Assembly: GCA_013365365.1 (NCBI GenBank)
Contig: JABVXU010000044.1
Span: forward strand, 1-64,000
DNA: 64,000 nucleotides
Source of the DNA: Cruorifilaria tuberocauda
Lineage: Eukaryota; Nematoda; Chromadorea; Rhabditida; Onchocercidae
Direction of reading: 5' to 3'
Position numbers and translations under genes: made by a program. Shown one piece after another: positions 28,027-39,691 of this stretch (its first letter is position 1; every line of letters begins with the position of its first letter). The notes beneath the pieces are model-generated. The model had not been told where the DNA came from and ran no database searches. It saw only the letters and a program-made list of their open reading frames with translations.

Positions 28027-29327
28027 ATTTTTAATTTTATGAATTTTTGTTTTATGAATTTCATGAATTTTTGTTTGCATATATCTCAGACTCAAAAACT
28101 AAAGTTCTAAAGTTCCATTTTCTGTTCTGCACTTTCAAATATTCTTCTAATTATTTATTCTTATCATTTTTTAGTTGAGGGATGAGCATTTATTATTTGC
28201 TTTATTTTCAAAATATCTACATTTTTGTAGTTTATATATTTTTTAAATTGTTGAATTATAATCACAAAATATTTTTCATTACCTCTTTTACTGTTTCCGT
28301 GTCTCATGTCGTTGCTTAGATTCATATTTTAGTTTTCTGGGAATGTATTAGCAGTGACCTATTTCACTGTGCTTTTTTGCAGTATGTTTTATTGGAAATT
28401 GTTTATGGGAGAAGTGGCAGGAAGTTTTTTCTATTATATAAAATTTAGAAATGTACGCCGTTTGGAGAATATTTACGTGATTTCCAATTTTGTTTTCTCT
28501 ACTCGTTTATCAATTGTTAGTGTTTATTTTAGTTATATTGTCCCGTTTTTAGGAGAAAATTCATTTTGAAAAATTTTATCTTGTTCGTTTTTGTTATTTT
28601 TTGATATTTCCAGGATTCTTTTCAAAAATTTAAGAAATGTTAAAAATTTCCATGGAGAAAATATAATGCTACGGAAATACTGGATTTGAGAGAGATTTGA
28701 GAAGCTGAAATGTAGGGCTGTATTTTCACTTACAGTTACAGTTATAATATATCTGAAATGCCGCATGTAAGTTTCCTTTCTGCTTCCTCTCATATTACAT
28801 CCTTGTTTGAAAGGGATTTTAGAGGATAATTTACAGTGGCAGTTGTTGAAAACAATGAAGCGTGATGTGTTATTGGAGAGAGTTTGATATCACCCGATAT
28901 TTCGTTTTATTTGTCTTTATGATTTGTTGACTGTAAATATTTGAATGCTGTACTAATTTTTCATCAGTAAAAAGAAGTAAAACACCTGTAGTGTACTTTG
29001 TGAAGTATTGATCTTAATGTTAAAATTTATCTGATTTCTATGGGCTCTGTAGTCAAAAATCCAAGTTTAGATTATTCTTTGCAATGAACTATAATTAGGA
29101 AAGGATTTCAAAAGGAAGCAGAGTACTCATGTAATATGGTCTTCCTCATTAATTTTGGCAGTTCTTTTCTCATGAATAAGCTCTTTTTCATGTTTATGTA
29201 AAATTTTGTTTCATTGTCATAATTGTTTTTTTCAGTCTCTTGGCTATATTGAAGCCTATCCGATTCGTTTGAAGTTAAAGAATATGTGGGTAATATTTTC
29301 TGTATTTTCATAATATTTGCAAGAATC
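28027..29327. other. Intergenic, no gene seen
   Basis: About 1.3 kb between two plus-strand genes: 3' flank of the HP1 gene and 5' flank of the next. AT-rich, with short ORFs that lack coding character. Confidence 0.6.
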
Positions 29328-31700
29328 ATGGATGTGTCAAAGGAGTTTCGGTCACAGAGGTGAGGATTACTGCTTACAGAGAAGTGGTAGAATTATTAGA
29401 CAGAATTGGGACAGTGCTTGTATTTCTGATATTGAATTTCAGTACATCATTCGAACTAAAAGGAGTGATCGTTAAGTTGGAAAATCATTGTCTTACGATC
29501 TCCATAGTTTCACATGAGGCTAAAGTAAACTCTTTTGAGGCAAGTTTAGCTATTTCTTTCTATTATAAGTTTGATTTTCGTTACTGAGGAAGATTTTCAA
29601 TCGGAATTATTAGTGAATATAAAGAAAATGATTGATAATGATTTAAAATATTATTTCTTATGATTTTCTCTTGAATAAATATCTTCAGGTCAAATTGGAG
29701 AACGATAGTTTTTCAGAAGCTCTAACATTGGGTTCATGGGTAATTTTGCATGTTGCTGGACAAAAAGTTTATAAAATCATGGGACAGTGCAGTGAAGTAC
29801 TGCCCACATATGTTTATAAGGATCTCGTCCTTGTAAGTAAAGATGAAAAGTTTTATCCTCTTTTAAAAATACTTTATTTATGCTGGAAAGGCAAACTATC
29901 AATTAAAAAATAAATCATAAAAAGTCGGTATTTGAAGTTTCTTACATCGCTTCTGTATTTGTCTCCTTAAAATCTGTTCAACACATTTGTTATAAGATTA
30001 AGAAAGTTCAATTTTGTCTTTAGTTAGCAGATTTCATCATTAAAAATCGTCTTATATAATTTATCATATTTCATCATTTAAACTTCCTTAAAAGGAAAAT
30101 GTTAAATCCATCGATGATGAAATTATATGTTAGGAAATCTCTGCATAAATATGCTCAGTTAAAGCAAATCGTATGCTTTCAAATCATTATCACTTCGCTT
30201 CATTATTTCATCATTGTCTTTGAGGAACTGATGTTTAATTAACCATTGTCTTAATCGCAGTTTCATCATGATCTTTAAGGAATGATGGGAACTTACCATC
30301 TACATAATTCTCATTTCTATCCATACAATCCTCATTTCAATTAAGTCATATATCTTATGATCTTTACTTTTTAAGCCATATCGGCCCTTCACTGTTTAAG
30401 TTCTCCTTGCTATATCATTTTATGATGAGCGTTATCTTACCAAAAATCACTTCTCAAGTACAATCATCCTTTGACTGGTTGCTGTAATCAAATCTTCTAT
30501 GAATAAAGTATTACGTTGGTTCGTGTCAAAATTCATAAATCTTAGCGCAAACAAACTTCCACATCAATAATTCTTTGATGCCCGAACAAACTTCCACAAC
30601 AACATTTATTGAATACAGATTACAATACCTGTTCAGCAAACATCCTATTTCAGCTTAAAACGAATATATATTTTCAAGACAGAGAGCAGGAGGGTTATGG
30701 TAGCTGGGCTTGGTCACCGGAAATAGGAAGGGTTGCTGCTGTCTGCCACGAAAGATATAAGTCGAACCAAAACTATGTAGCGTTAGTATCGAGGTTATTA
30801 GTTCAAAAGATTTTTTTAATGATATCGATATTTAGAATCGGCAACTTTCCAACAATAGTCTTCTTTGATTTCAGAAAATCGGCGAGGTATCAACTTGTTA
30901 TCGAACACAACTGGATGTTGACAAAATATATTGAAAAACCTGGTCTTAATTTACAATTGGATGCCGTACGTATTTTTAATAATAATAATTTAGTTTAATA
31001 AATTTATTAATTAAAAAGTTTTCACTTTTCTTTCTGAGAAAGTTTATTTTAGCTATATTCTTTTCAGGTTTTCCAAGACTATAGAATTCGTAGTGAACAA
31101 AAAGATCTTTTTAACAAGGAACATAAAAATCATTGCAATGATAGCAGAGATAATTATTTTGAGAATAGCATGGATGACGGAAATTTGTTTTTCGACGATT
31201 CGGAAGAACGGAAGCGCAAAGTATTAAAGTTTTTTGAGATAAGATGGCAGAAAACTGGGAAAGAAATTTGCAAATTTTTTGGAAGACTTATTAAGTATTA
31301 TAGTCTCGCACGAGAAAATTATAGTCTCCCACTTGTATGAATTTCAGAATTCCACCTTTTATATGAAAGGAAACTTTCATTTCTATTCCAATGAGATCTT
31401 GCAGTTTGTACTTAACGTAGAACTATCTGCAGAATTCCGATATTTACGCTATTATAATAAAAGTGGTATCAAATTCGAACATCAGAGCAGCTATGCAGAG
31501 ATATCGGCCGAAGGAACTACTCAGTATGTGTGAAGCTCTTGGTCTAAAGTTCAGTAAGTTGTGGTCAATATTATTTGATAATTTGTCATTATTATGGTTT
31601 AGTTAGAATCCTAGTCATGATCATGTCTGATTTAAAGTTCAGTCCAATATATGCTAAATTGTTAATAGGTTCGATAACCAATGTTTTCTCCGATAATTAA
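29328..31700 (+). CDS. Unrecognised protein of about 295 aa
   Basis: Eight exons join in frame: 29328-29359, 29443-29539, 29689-29832, 30690-30793, 30875-30965, 31068-31334, 31433-31553 and 31669-31700. The first intron is only 83 nt. The second has a GC donor (GAG|gcaagt). Visible segments are a beta-rich N-terminus (FELKGVIVKLENHCLTISIV, then LGSWVILHVAG), EGYGSWAWSPEIGRVAAVCH, an Arg/Lys/aromatic middle (EERKRKVLKFFEIRWQKTGK, CKFFGRLIKYYSL) and a helical end (AAMQRYRPKELLSMCEALGL). There is no signal peptide or membrane segment. The final exon is chosen because it is close and an AATAAA lies 14 nt after its stop; another in-frame terminal exon exists at 32482-32516. The start of exon 4 is less sure than the rest. 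No family recognised. Confidence 0.65.
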
Positions 31701-31713
31701 TTGCAAGTAACAT

Positions 31714-31719
31714 AATAAA
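31714..31719 (+). terminator. Polyadenylation signal of the unrecognised gene
   Basis: AATAAA 14 nt after the TAA at 31698-31700; it supports that stop as the gene end. Confidence 0.5.
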
Positions 31720-34106
31720 AACATAATTTTCCAGATGAATAAAAAGAATTTGAAAAAAAGTATTTTTTTATTAGTGCAATTCTATGAAAAAGCTGTAGTT
31801 TTCACCGGTATTATCCAGATAATTAGATCAGAAGCATACTCAGACTTAATCAATGTTTATTCGTTCTAATCCTTGCCATTGCGTTATTAAAAGCCTTCCT
31901 GATTTTTATTTCGCACTGTCTTCCTTTAATTCTACCCATTTTCCTTTTTATACTTATCTTTTTCTGCTTTTCCATCAGTGTTTGAATCATGTCTGAACTA
32001 ATTAATTGGTACGAAGCCACGTTTTTTTTCGCAGCATAATGGATTCATTTTGCATTGCCACTTCCTTTTTTATTTATTTCTTGCATGACTTAATTTAATA
32101 AACACCCATCATTGTAATGAAATGAAATCTTTTCCTATTGTACTATATGATTTATTACTTCGAATTTAGTTTTCTTAGTGCAAGAAATGAGATTGAAAAA
32201 GGTTTATACCATTGTAAAACAATAACAGATTATTGCTAAACTGAATCCTAGGAAGCTGAATTCTGAGACTACTTAGCGTATCTGCGTTGTTGAATATTTC
32301 CATTCCTTTTTTTTCAGATACTTAAATTAGCTTGGCATTAAGTTTCTTGGAACGATATATAACGTTTAAATACTAATACTCACCAGAGATCGTTTTGATT
32401 GATTATATTGACGAATTGGCGGTTCAATTAAACAACAGATAGAATATCTTATCTTCTCTCTGTGTAATGGTGTTTGTTTAGGCAGTATAGTTCATCAGAA
32501 ACTCCAAATATTATAAGGTTAGATTTGCACTCGTTTGCTAATATCTTAAAAGGTACTCGTTATTCACTGTACTCAGAGTAATTATATCTGTTATTATTGC
32601 AATGAACTTCATGTTCCTTGTTGAAATGATCTTTTTATTTCTTTTTAATAAATGTTAGCAGTGTGTATAAGTGATAGTGGAATGCGAATTACCGTTTTTG
32701 AAATGTTGGTCGTTTCTCTGCTTTATAATATCCAATAAGACGTGCTTATTTTCATTTCTTTTACTTCTTTAAAATGATTATATGTGATACTTTACATTTA
32801 ATATGATGAGATGAAGTTGCAGTTGGTATGTAGGAAATGCAGATTACTTGCAATTGTGTGACACAATAATTGATGTTTCTTTTTGTTTTAGCGTACATTT
32901 CCACACGAATAAGACTTAATAAGCGATTTTCTTTGCAAATATTTGAGCTCTGTTCCATCTCTACCTTTGTCTACCTTTACTGGAGTATCATTTCTTTGCT
33001 TTTCTTCATTAAGGTATTGCTTCTTGTCACTAGTCGTTCTGTATTGCGCATTGTTTGCCTTCCTTTATTTCGATGTCACTCATAAATTGAAGCATCATTT
33101 CTTTCGTTCTCCTTTATTCAGATATCGTTTCATACTTTTTTTAAATGTTTAAAAGCAAGAGGCAATAAATTGTTCGTTTCTGTAATAAGTCTTTCTACTG
33201 CAAGTTCCTCAGTGGAAAATACGATTTCCATGGGATAGAGAAGCTAATTTTCGCTGTTGTCATTTTGTCTTGTTTCTGTAAAAAAAGAGATTACTGAGAT
33301 TCAATTTGTTTTCTCAACAGTAACAAGTTACTGGTAAAATATGCACGTCATAAACATGAATTGTGGAATATCAATATTGACAATTTGCATCTTGTCTTAG
33401 TGGTACAATGAATCAAAGAGTCAATCTATTTTCATTTCGTTCCTTGGATTTAATCGTTGGTTCAATAATAGGGTTTCGTAGGTCATGTGGTGCGGTTTGG
33501 AGATAGGCGATGTGGTTACTGTGGCTAGCAGTGCGCGGTTCTTGTTAGCTGCCGAAATAGGACGATGAGATGAGGTAGCTCAGAAGTGATGATAGTTGCC
33601 GAGTGTTTTTTGCGGAAGAATCAATGATAATTTAGTTCCCATTGATCCCTCAGTTGATTGTCATCTGTACTGAATATCGTCATGAGCATAACAAAATATC
33701 GCGTAATAATGTAATCAGTAGGAGGTGTTATCAGCGGAATTTCAGGTGTGAATTTCAATTACTTCAGCTTAGAAAAATTAATTTGAGAATATATAAATGC
33801 AACGATGTCTACAAGGGATCTGTCAAAGATGACGGTATTTGAATTTTCACTTGAATATACTTTTCTTCGCTATCTTGCGATAAATAGGATTTTATAATTT
33901 GCAGTTCGTTTAATTAATAATTGCTGTTATTAAATTCATAATATAACTGGATTTTAATAAATTGGATATTGTTTATAAATTTTTGTAACGGCTTGGATTT
34001 ATTACTACAAAGCAGATTGTGACACAATTAAGCATATTTGTAGATACATTAGTTATAAATAAACTTGTTCAAATTAGATAGAATTTTCAAATTATCCAGA
34101 CTGCAA
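31720..34106. other. Intergenic, mostly featureless
   Basis: AT-rich, with no supported gene. A less AT-rich patch at about 33480-33600 follows an acceptor-like site (tttcgtag) and opens a 28-codon frame to a TGA at 33566-33568. It may be a 5' exon of the SARNP gene or of an unseen transcript, but I cannot connect it. Confidence 0.5.
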
Positions 34107-36683
34107 ATGGTAAGAATTTTTATTTACTATTTATAATATTGATGTTATAGAGTGAGAACAAATGTGCACAGTATATATATATCCATTTATTTATAAATTG
34201 TTAGTTTTAGGTTGTTCAGCTCCGAGAGCAACTACGATCTCGTGGTCTTCCGACAGATGGTACAAAGGCTGGATTAATCGAACGTCTCAAAGGATGTTAT
34301 GCTACTGAAGATACGATACTAAATTCGGATACCACTGCTTCAAAAGACGGTTTAGGTGAATTGTTCACTGCATAATTTTATTTTTTTATCGGCATTTTGG
34401 ATAAAATTGTGGGCGAAATTTTTCAGATCTGGAAATTTTTGTCTAAAAGTGAATAATTAGTTTAATTTATGGATTATTCAGTCTTTAGGCAGAATTAGAT
34501 TAAACAAGACAAGTACTCATTTCTTCTGAATGTCCGTTTACTTTTGTATTCGGCTCGCAGTTTAGAATTTTTTTAGTATACGCAGATGAATATTTTATAG
34601 AAGAAACAGTGTTGGAAGGTGCTATAAATGAAGACGACATTTTAGGACCAGACACTTCGATTAAAAAGAAGGTAATCCTGAATTTTTTTTAATTTCAATT
34701 CTTTGTCTGTTATGTGTACAGACATTTTAGAAAAATTAGTTAGATAAGGACATGTTTTTATGGATTGGAAATAATCGTGTTGTGTAATGGCAGTTGTTAG
34801 TCTTGTTCCTAAGGATAAATATCAAAAAACTCTGTTGTCTTTGCTAGATTCGTTCGATATCTTAGACGTATTGCAAAAGATGAGAGACCTGGAGAAAAAA
34901 AGTTTTCTATTATTTCTATTTTTCGAAATATTTCCACCAATCTAACTGATTAGCTTTGTTTTTCATATGGCTTGCAGCTCCAGCTCAATGCGGCATGGTT
35001 CTTACACTTTAAACGATATATGTAAACCGCAATAAATCATTGATAGTAGACAAAGGGATTATAATGACTGTAGAATAATTTTAGCAAATGTGTAGAAAGA
35101 ACTTAGTTCTCACTTATTTTGAAAGAAAACCACATAAAAAGCTATCGATAAAAGCTAACGAAATTCGGATACTTTTCGTTCAGAAAAATGGAGTATTAGC
35201 TATAAATTCATAATTTGTTTACCCTTAAGAAATGTGAATGGTTTCTATTCATTCCAGCAATTTTGGTTATGAAGTTTTTTAGGAAGATTTGGCCTCTGTA
35301 GCGGTGCCATCAATATCAGCAGTGATACCGTCAGTGCGTGCTGTTGGGGAGTCCAAAAGTAATCAGCAAGATGAAGTGAACAAGAAGACTGAAACAATAA
35401 TTAACAATTCATTGGACACCAAACTGAAACGAGCTCAGCGTTTTGGATTGCCGCTGTCAGATGAACAAATGAAGCAGAAACGCGCTGAACGGTAAGTTAT
35501 TTTTTAGAGGCCATAACATGCAAATGGACTTAAAGCTGTATGCAACTGAATTCGCCCCAGCTGAAACTTAACAAAGACTAGATGATGTTGCTTGAGTTGC
35601 AATCTGTGAAGGAATTCATTTGTTATTTTTTCCAGAAATGATAAATTTCTTACATTATTTTTTGTTATGTATCAATTGTTCAATTTTTTTTCTTCAAAGA
35701 TTTGGTATGCAATTGAATGCAGCTGCAACTGCTGATGAAATTCTTGCGGAGAAAAAGAAAAAGAGGGCAGAAAGGTTTTATATTTATATTTCCTGAAATA
35801 CTTGTAGTTTTTCTTTAAAAGAAAATTAAATTTGGTATGCTGAATATTTTGGAAACGAGTATGATTATGTCTAGTCATATTACGTCATATGAATTGAGAA
35901 TATTGTATATAAAAAAGTTTTCGTATAAAAAAAAGTATTTAAAAAAACTTGAAAAATCAAAAAATTCTAATAATTCATTTTCATGACTAACTGCTGTGTA
36001 CTAAAAAATTTGATTCTGTGTAAAATAAAAGATTTTTGTAAATATAGCGAAATTAGTTTTTGTTTGTTATAAAAAAACGAAAAAATCAAGTGACGAATGA
36101 ATTACAGATTTGGTATTGTCAACGAGTCTGAAAAAACTCAGGAAATTTTAGATAGACGAGCTAAAAGGTAACCATTAATATGGGCAAGTTAAATGATGTT
36201 TAGTGTTGTTAAATTTTGCGTAAATCTTGGTTGCTAAATTGATAATATCATTTTATTCCTGTATAGGTTTGGAATCGATAATAAAACGAATACAGTTATT
36301 GCTGGTAATGTCGAAAAAGCCTCGTTGGAGGTATTAGAAAGACGTAGAAAACGCTTTGGGTTTTGTTCTGAAGAAGCAGAGGTATTTTTTCCTGTGCATT
36401 TATTGTACTGATTTCATCAGCGTGTTGAAAATCAGAAGTTTCAAGCATATTATCGTTACATCCCTCTGCATTAGCATATTATTTTTTACTAGCGATGAAC
36501 AGGTCGTATTGCGAAAATTTTATTAAACCGACGTCCATGAAGTATTGTTAAAGGATATTTTTCGCTCGAAGAGAAATAAACTATTTTGTTGATTTTAGAT
36601 ATTTTTAGTAATTGTTAATTGATTTGCAGTTGGAAATAAAAAAGCAAAAACGCGCTGACCGATTTGGATTGAATAAGAATTGA
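34107..36683 (+). CDS. SAP-domain ribonucleoprotein (SARNP/CIP29/Tho1 family)
   Basis: In animals this nuclear protein binds RNA and works with the TREX mRNA-export complex and the helicase DDX39B. Exons are 34107-34109 (ATG only), 34211-34355, 34577-34671, 35283-35491, 35700-35774, 36108-36167, 36267-36381 and 36630-36683, giving 251 aa. A SAP domain lies at residues 2-35 (QLREQLRSRGLP, GTKAGLIERLKG). An acidic linker follows (YFIEETVLEGAINEDDILG). The C-terminal half has six Arg-rich repeats ending in RFG: KRAQRFG, KRAERFG twice, RRAKRFG, RRRKRFG and KRADRFG. Human SARNP (210 aa) has the same layout. Exon 3 could instead start at 34586, losing three residues in frame. An acceptor (ttatccag) lies seven bases before the ATG, so the mRNA is probably trans-spliced. 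Confidence 0.92.
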
Positions 36684-37489
36684 TATTCTTCTCAATTCGC
36701 AAGCGGCAATAAGCTCGTTTTTTCTTATTATATTGCAGAATATGTTGTATATATCAATTATTTTGATCTTTTATTTGCAACACCATTTTATCCACCTTGA
36801 ATCGGATTATTAAAACTGTTTGGAGCATTCCTCTGAAAGCAGTTAAAAAGATTGATGATAAGAATCTAACAATTCCGAGACATAGATTTAAAGTTTCAAC
36901 TTTTAAAGGAGTTAAATTGCTAACTGAAGATCCCACTAAATTTCTCGGTATTTTACAACTGTGTTTGTAGTATCTTCTTATTAATAGAACTACAGCAATG
37001 TCATGTTTTTACCTCTCTGTTAAAAGTGATGACGAATAAATTTTTTTGGAATGAACCTGTTTTTATGTCAAGATAGGAGCATTTACCACTGCATACTTCG
37101 GTTTGAATTTAAATAAATTCTAACTGAGCCGGGAAGCACGTATGAAGTCCGACGAGAAGTTCAAGTAAGTTACTTTCGGTACATAAAGATATGATTGGTA
37201 TTTAAGATACTAAGTGGAGGATGCCACTAAATTTTGGATAAAATGATTTAAATTCGTGTTGCAGTGAAATAAAGGTGAAGCAATATTTCCGTCTAATGTA
37301 GGAGTTTTTTGTAGGGAAGTGATTAGTAATTACTTCTTGTGGGATGAGGATGTGTATTGTTAGTGGTGAACTGCAATCATTTTGCGTACGTTGTTTCTCA
37401 TCTGGTTACTCTTTATTGCAGCTGTAGCAATGTTATGTTTTAGAACAAGTAACTGATTGGAAAGTGTTAAGCATTCGTGAAATTTGATC
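36684..37489. other. Intergenic between the SARNP and RNF25 genes
   Basis: 3' flank of the SARNP gene. At 37142 an ATG opens MKSDEKFK and meets a strong donor (TTCAA|gtaagt), so this may be an untranslated or uORF-bearing first exon of the RNF25 gene. No in-frame coding join to the ATG at 37490 was found. Confidence 0.45.
37035..37040 (+). terminator. Polyadenylation signal, SARNP gene
   Basis: AATAAA about 350 nt after the SARNP stop codon; the only clear one in this gap. Confidence 0.45.
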
Positions 37490-39691
37490 ATGGTTGAGGA
37501 AGAAGTGGAAGTTTTGCGAAGTATATATGGTGATGAACTCGTAGTCGACAGAAATTTTGCAGAAAAGTATTTTTTTGTCGTTTTTCCAAATTTTGAACAG
37601 CTAGAATTTTTCGTTTGTGCAAATTATGTATAATTTATGGATTAATGTGTTGGCCCTGATGGTCATTATTCAGGAACGAAATGACTTTCCTGTTTAGCAT
37701 ATCATATTTTTAAACATATCGTTTTAGAAACCAAAATTGTAGATAGCAAGTAATTCTATTATTTTAAATATTATTTGGTCTTAGTTATTTTTGTTAATTT
37801 TAGCGAGTCATCGATAATATTAAGCATGAAAATACGACCATCACTACCACAATCACAATGTATAGCGAATATTCATACTGTAATCGAATTGCCGAAACAG
37901 GTGAATTCTAGCAATCCATATATTGTTCAAAAGTAATGCTATTAATCGAACTTTCAAATTAGTTTTTTAATTTCTAAAACAGTAATAAACATAAGGCTTT
38001 TCAGTACCCGAAAATATCTCCGAAAGTTTATTTACGGCAACAGCGAGGATTCGACGAAAGCAATACGAATATTCTTCAAAAAAATATCCAGGAGTATATT
38101 GAAGCCAATATTGATATGCCTGTTCTTTACGAAATCTTTCAAGTTGGATGTTTATGCCTAATTGATTTGTAATAAGTATATATCGCTTTGGTTAGATCAA
38201 TATTTAAAGATATATTATTACTGACTTAATACCTCAATTTCGTATCCAGCTTCGTTGAAAGAAGAATTTAATTTTTCAACTCATTTCTTTGGAACTTTTC
38301 TGGCATATTTGCAGATGGTCCAAAAATTTGTGGAAACTGAACAAAATTTTCCGTGCACTGCTTGTCCAGTGTGTTTAAATGAGTTTAACGCTGAAACTAG
38401 CGCTTTTTCTGTATCAAATTGTGGTCATTATATTCACCAGAATTGTTTTGTATGTTATGTAAACTACACAAAGAACGAAATCAAGAGAGAACTTAGCGAA
38501 TGGCCGAAAGATATGAAGTCAAAAGTGGATCAGGTATATCAATGTGTATTATCTATAAATTTGGGTGGTATGCCAAGTAAAAAGTGGTGTCACTTTTGAC
38601 GAATTGTCTTAAATTATCATTTTTACATTTCGTACTAATGTAGCAAACGTACATTATTATGAGTACTGCAAATTTTTTATTTTATATGATTTCGAGTAGC
38701 AGGTATATAGTTACAATATGCAGTTTATGGTTGCACTTTATGGAAGATTTGAACGAAAGTAATTGGTTTCGTTCCATTATGAGAACTGTCCAAAATTGAT
38801 TCTTTTTAATTCATTTATAATCAATTGTTTGAGATCTTAAAATGTCCAATATGTCGAACGCCATTGAGTGAACAGGATTTATCAATAGTTAGCGGGGAAT
38901 CCATCACATTGGACGAAGCTGTTGTATATAAAGAAAATTTTGAATTTAATTGGGAAAAATGGCGAGCAAAACTTGAAGAATTACAGCCGGTTTTCGAACG
39001 ACAAAAGGCTAAGGGTGGTTTAATTGATCCAGAAGAGGAACAAAAGCGTTATCTCATCACTGGTGATATTGTAAATTATTCATCCTAATTCTGTTTGGAT
39101 TATATCATTGATGTTTTTATTGCTACACTTTTTATATGTCACGACCACTCTAACTCATTTGTACATTCAATTACTGTTTTCACCCCCCTTTAAAACAAGT
39201 CAAATGATCCTAATATTTCAATCGGAGTCTGGAGTGTTCGAGAAAGAAAGGTTAGACATATGAGGGCCGCTTGTATGGAAGAAAATCATTCTTCATTTTC
39301 ACCTTCCCTCGAAGTCTAAATAGACATAAGATAATACTGATAATAAATTTAAGTCAAACCGTTAGTTATTTACATTTTTTCTTTGCTGAAGGTCTAAATC
39401 AATTTTTTCAAATTTAATGGTATATAATTGCTAAAAATATTCAACTGTTTGTTACAGGTGTTTGAAAGACAGTTTCCAGCGGAAACATCCCGGCAGAATG
39501 AAAGTGTCGAAACCGCAAAATTTGTCGAAAATTTATCGTCAGGGCCCTCTCGTCAGTTTTTGGATCGTCAAAAACATAAATCAAGACGTCCTTATTCGCT
39601 ATTTGAGCGTCAAAGTCGGAATATGGGATTCAAGGATGGTCCCTCCAAAGAAAGATTTAGGAAAAGTCGAAGTGATTACATTCCCACGTAG
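37490..39691 (+). CDS. RWD-RING E3 ubiquitin ligase (RNF25/AO7 family)
   Basis: Six exons: 37490-37566, 37804-37900, 38005-38142, 38315-38533, 38834-39070 and 39458-39691, giving 333 aa. The RWD domain (residues 1-104) has EEVEVLRSIYGDEL at its start, IHTVIELP and YPKISPKVYLRQQRG. The RING (about 118-184) has C121-x2-C124, C140-x-H142-x2-H145-x2-C148 and the final pair in KCPICRTPL (C181, C184). About 33 residues are inserted before the last pair, as is usual in RNF25. The following PVFERQKAKGGLIDPEEEQKRY matches the conserved RNF25 segment after the RING. The C-terminus is basic and Ser/Arg-rich (VFERQF..., LFERQSRNMGFKDG). Family members pair with E2 enzymes and act in ribosome-linked ubiquitination; the RWD resembles that of GCN2. 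The donor at 39070 (gtaaat) is set by frame, because the alternative meets a stop. Confidence 0.92.

Noticed and set aside
31279..31533. 84-codon ORF overlapping the unknown gene
   Set aside because: It reads across the real exon-intron-exon structure in another frame; the spliced frame on both sides is better supported.
33571..33592. tgaggtagctcagaagtgatga, a let-7-family seed resembling mir-48
   Set aside because: No complementary arm within about 80 nt on either side, so no precursor hairpin; an eight-base seed match is expected by chance.
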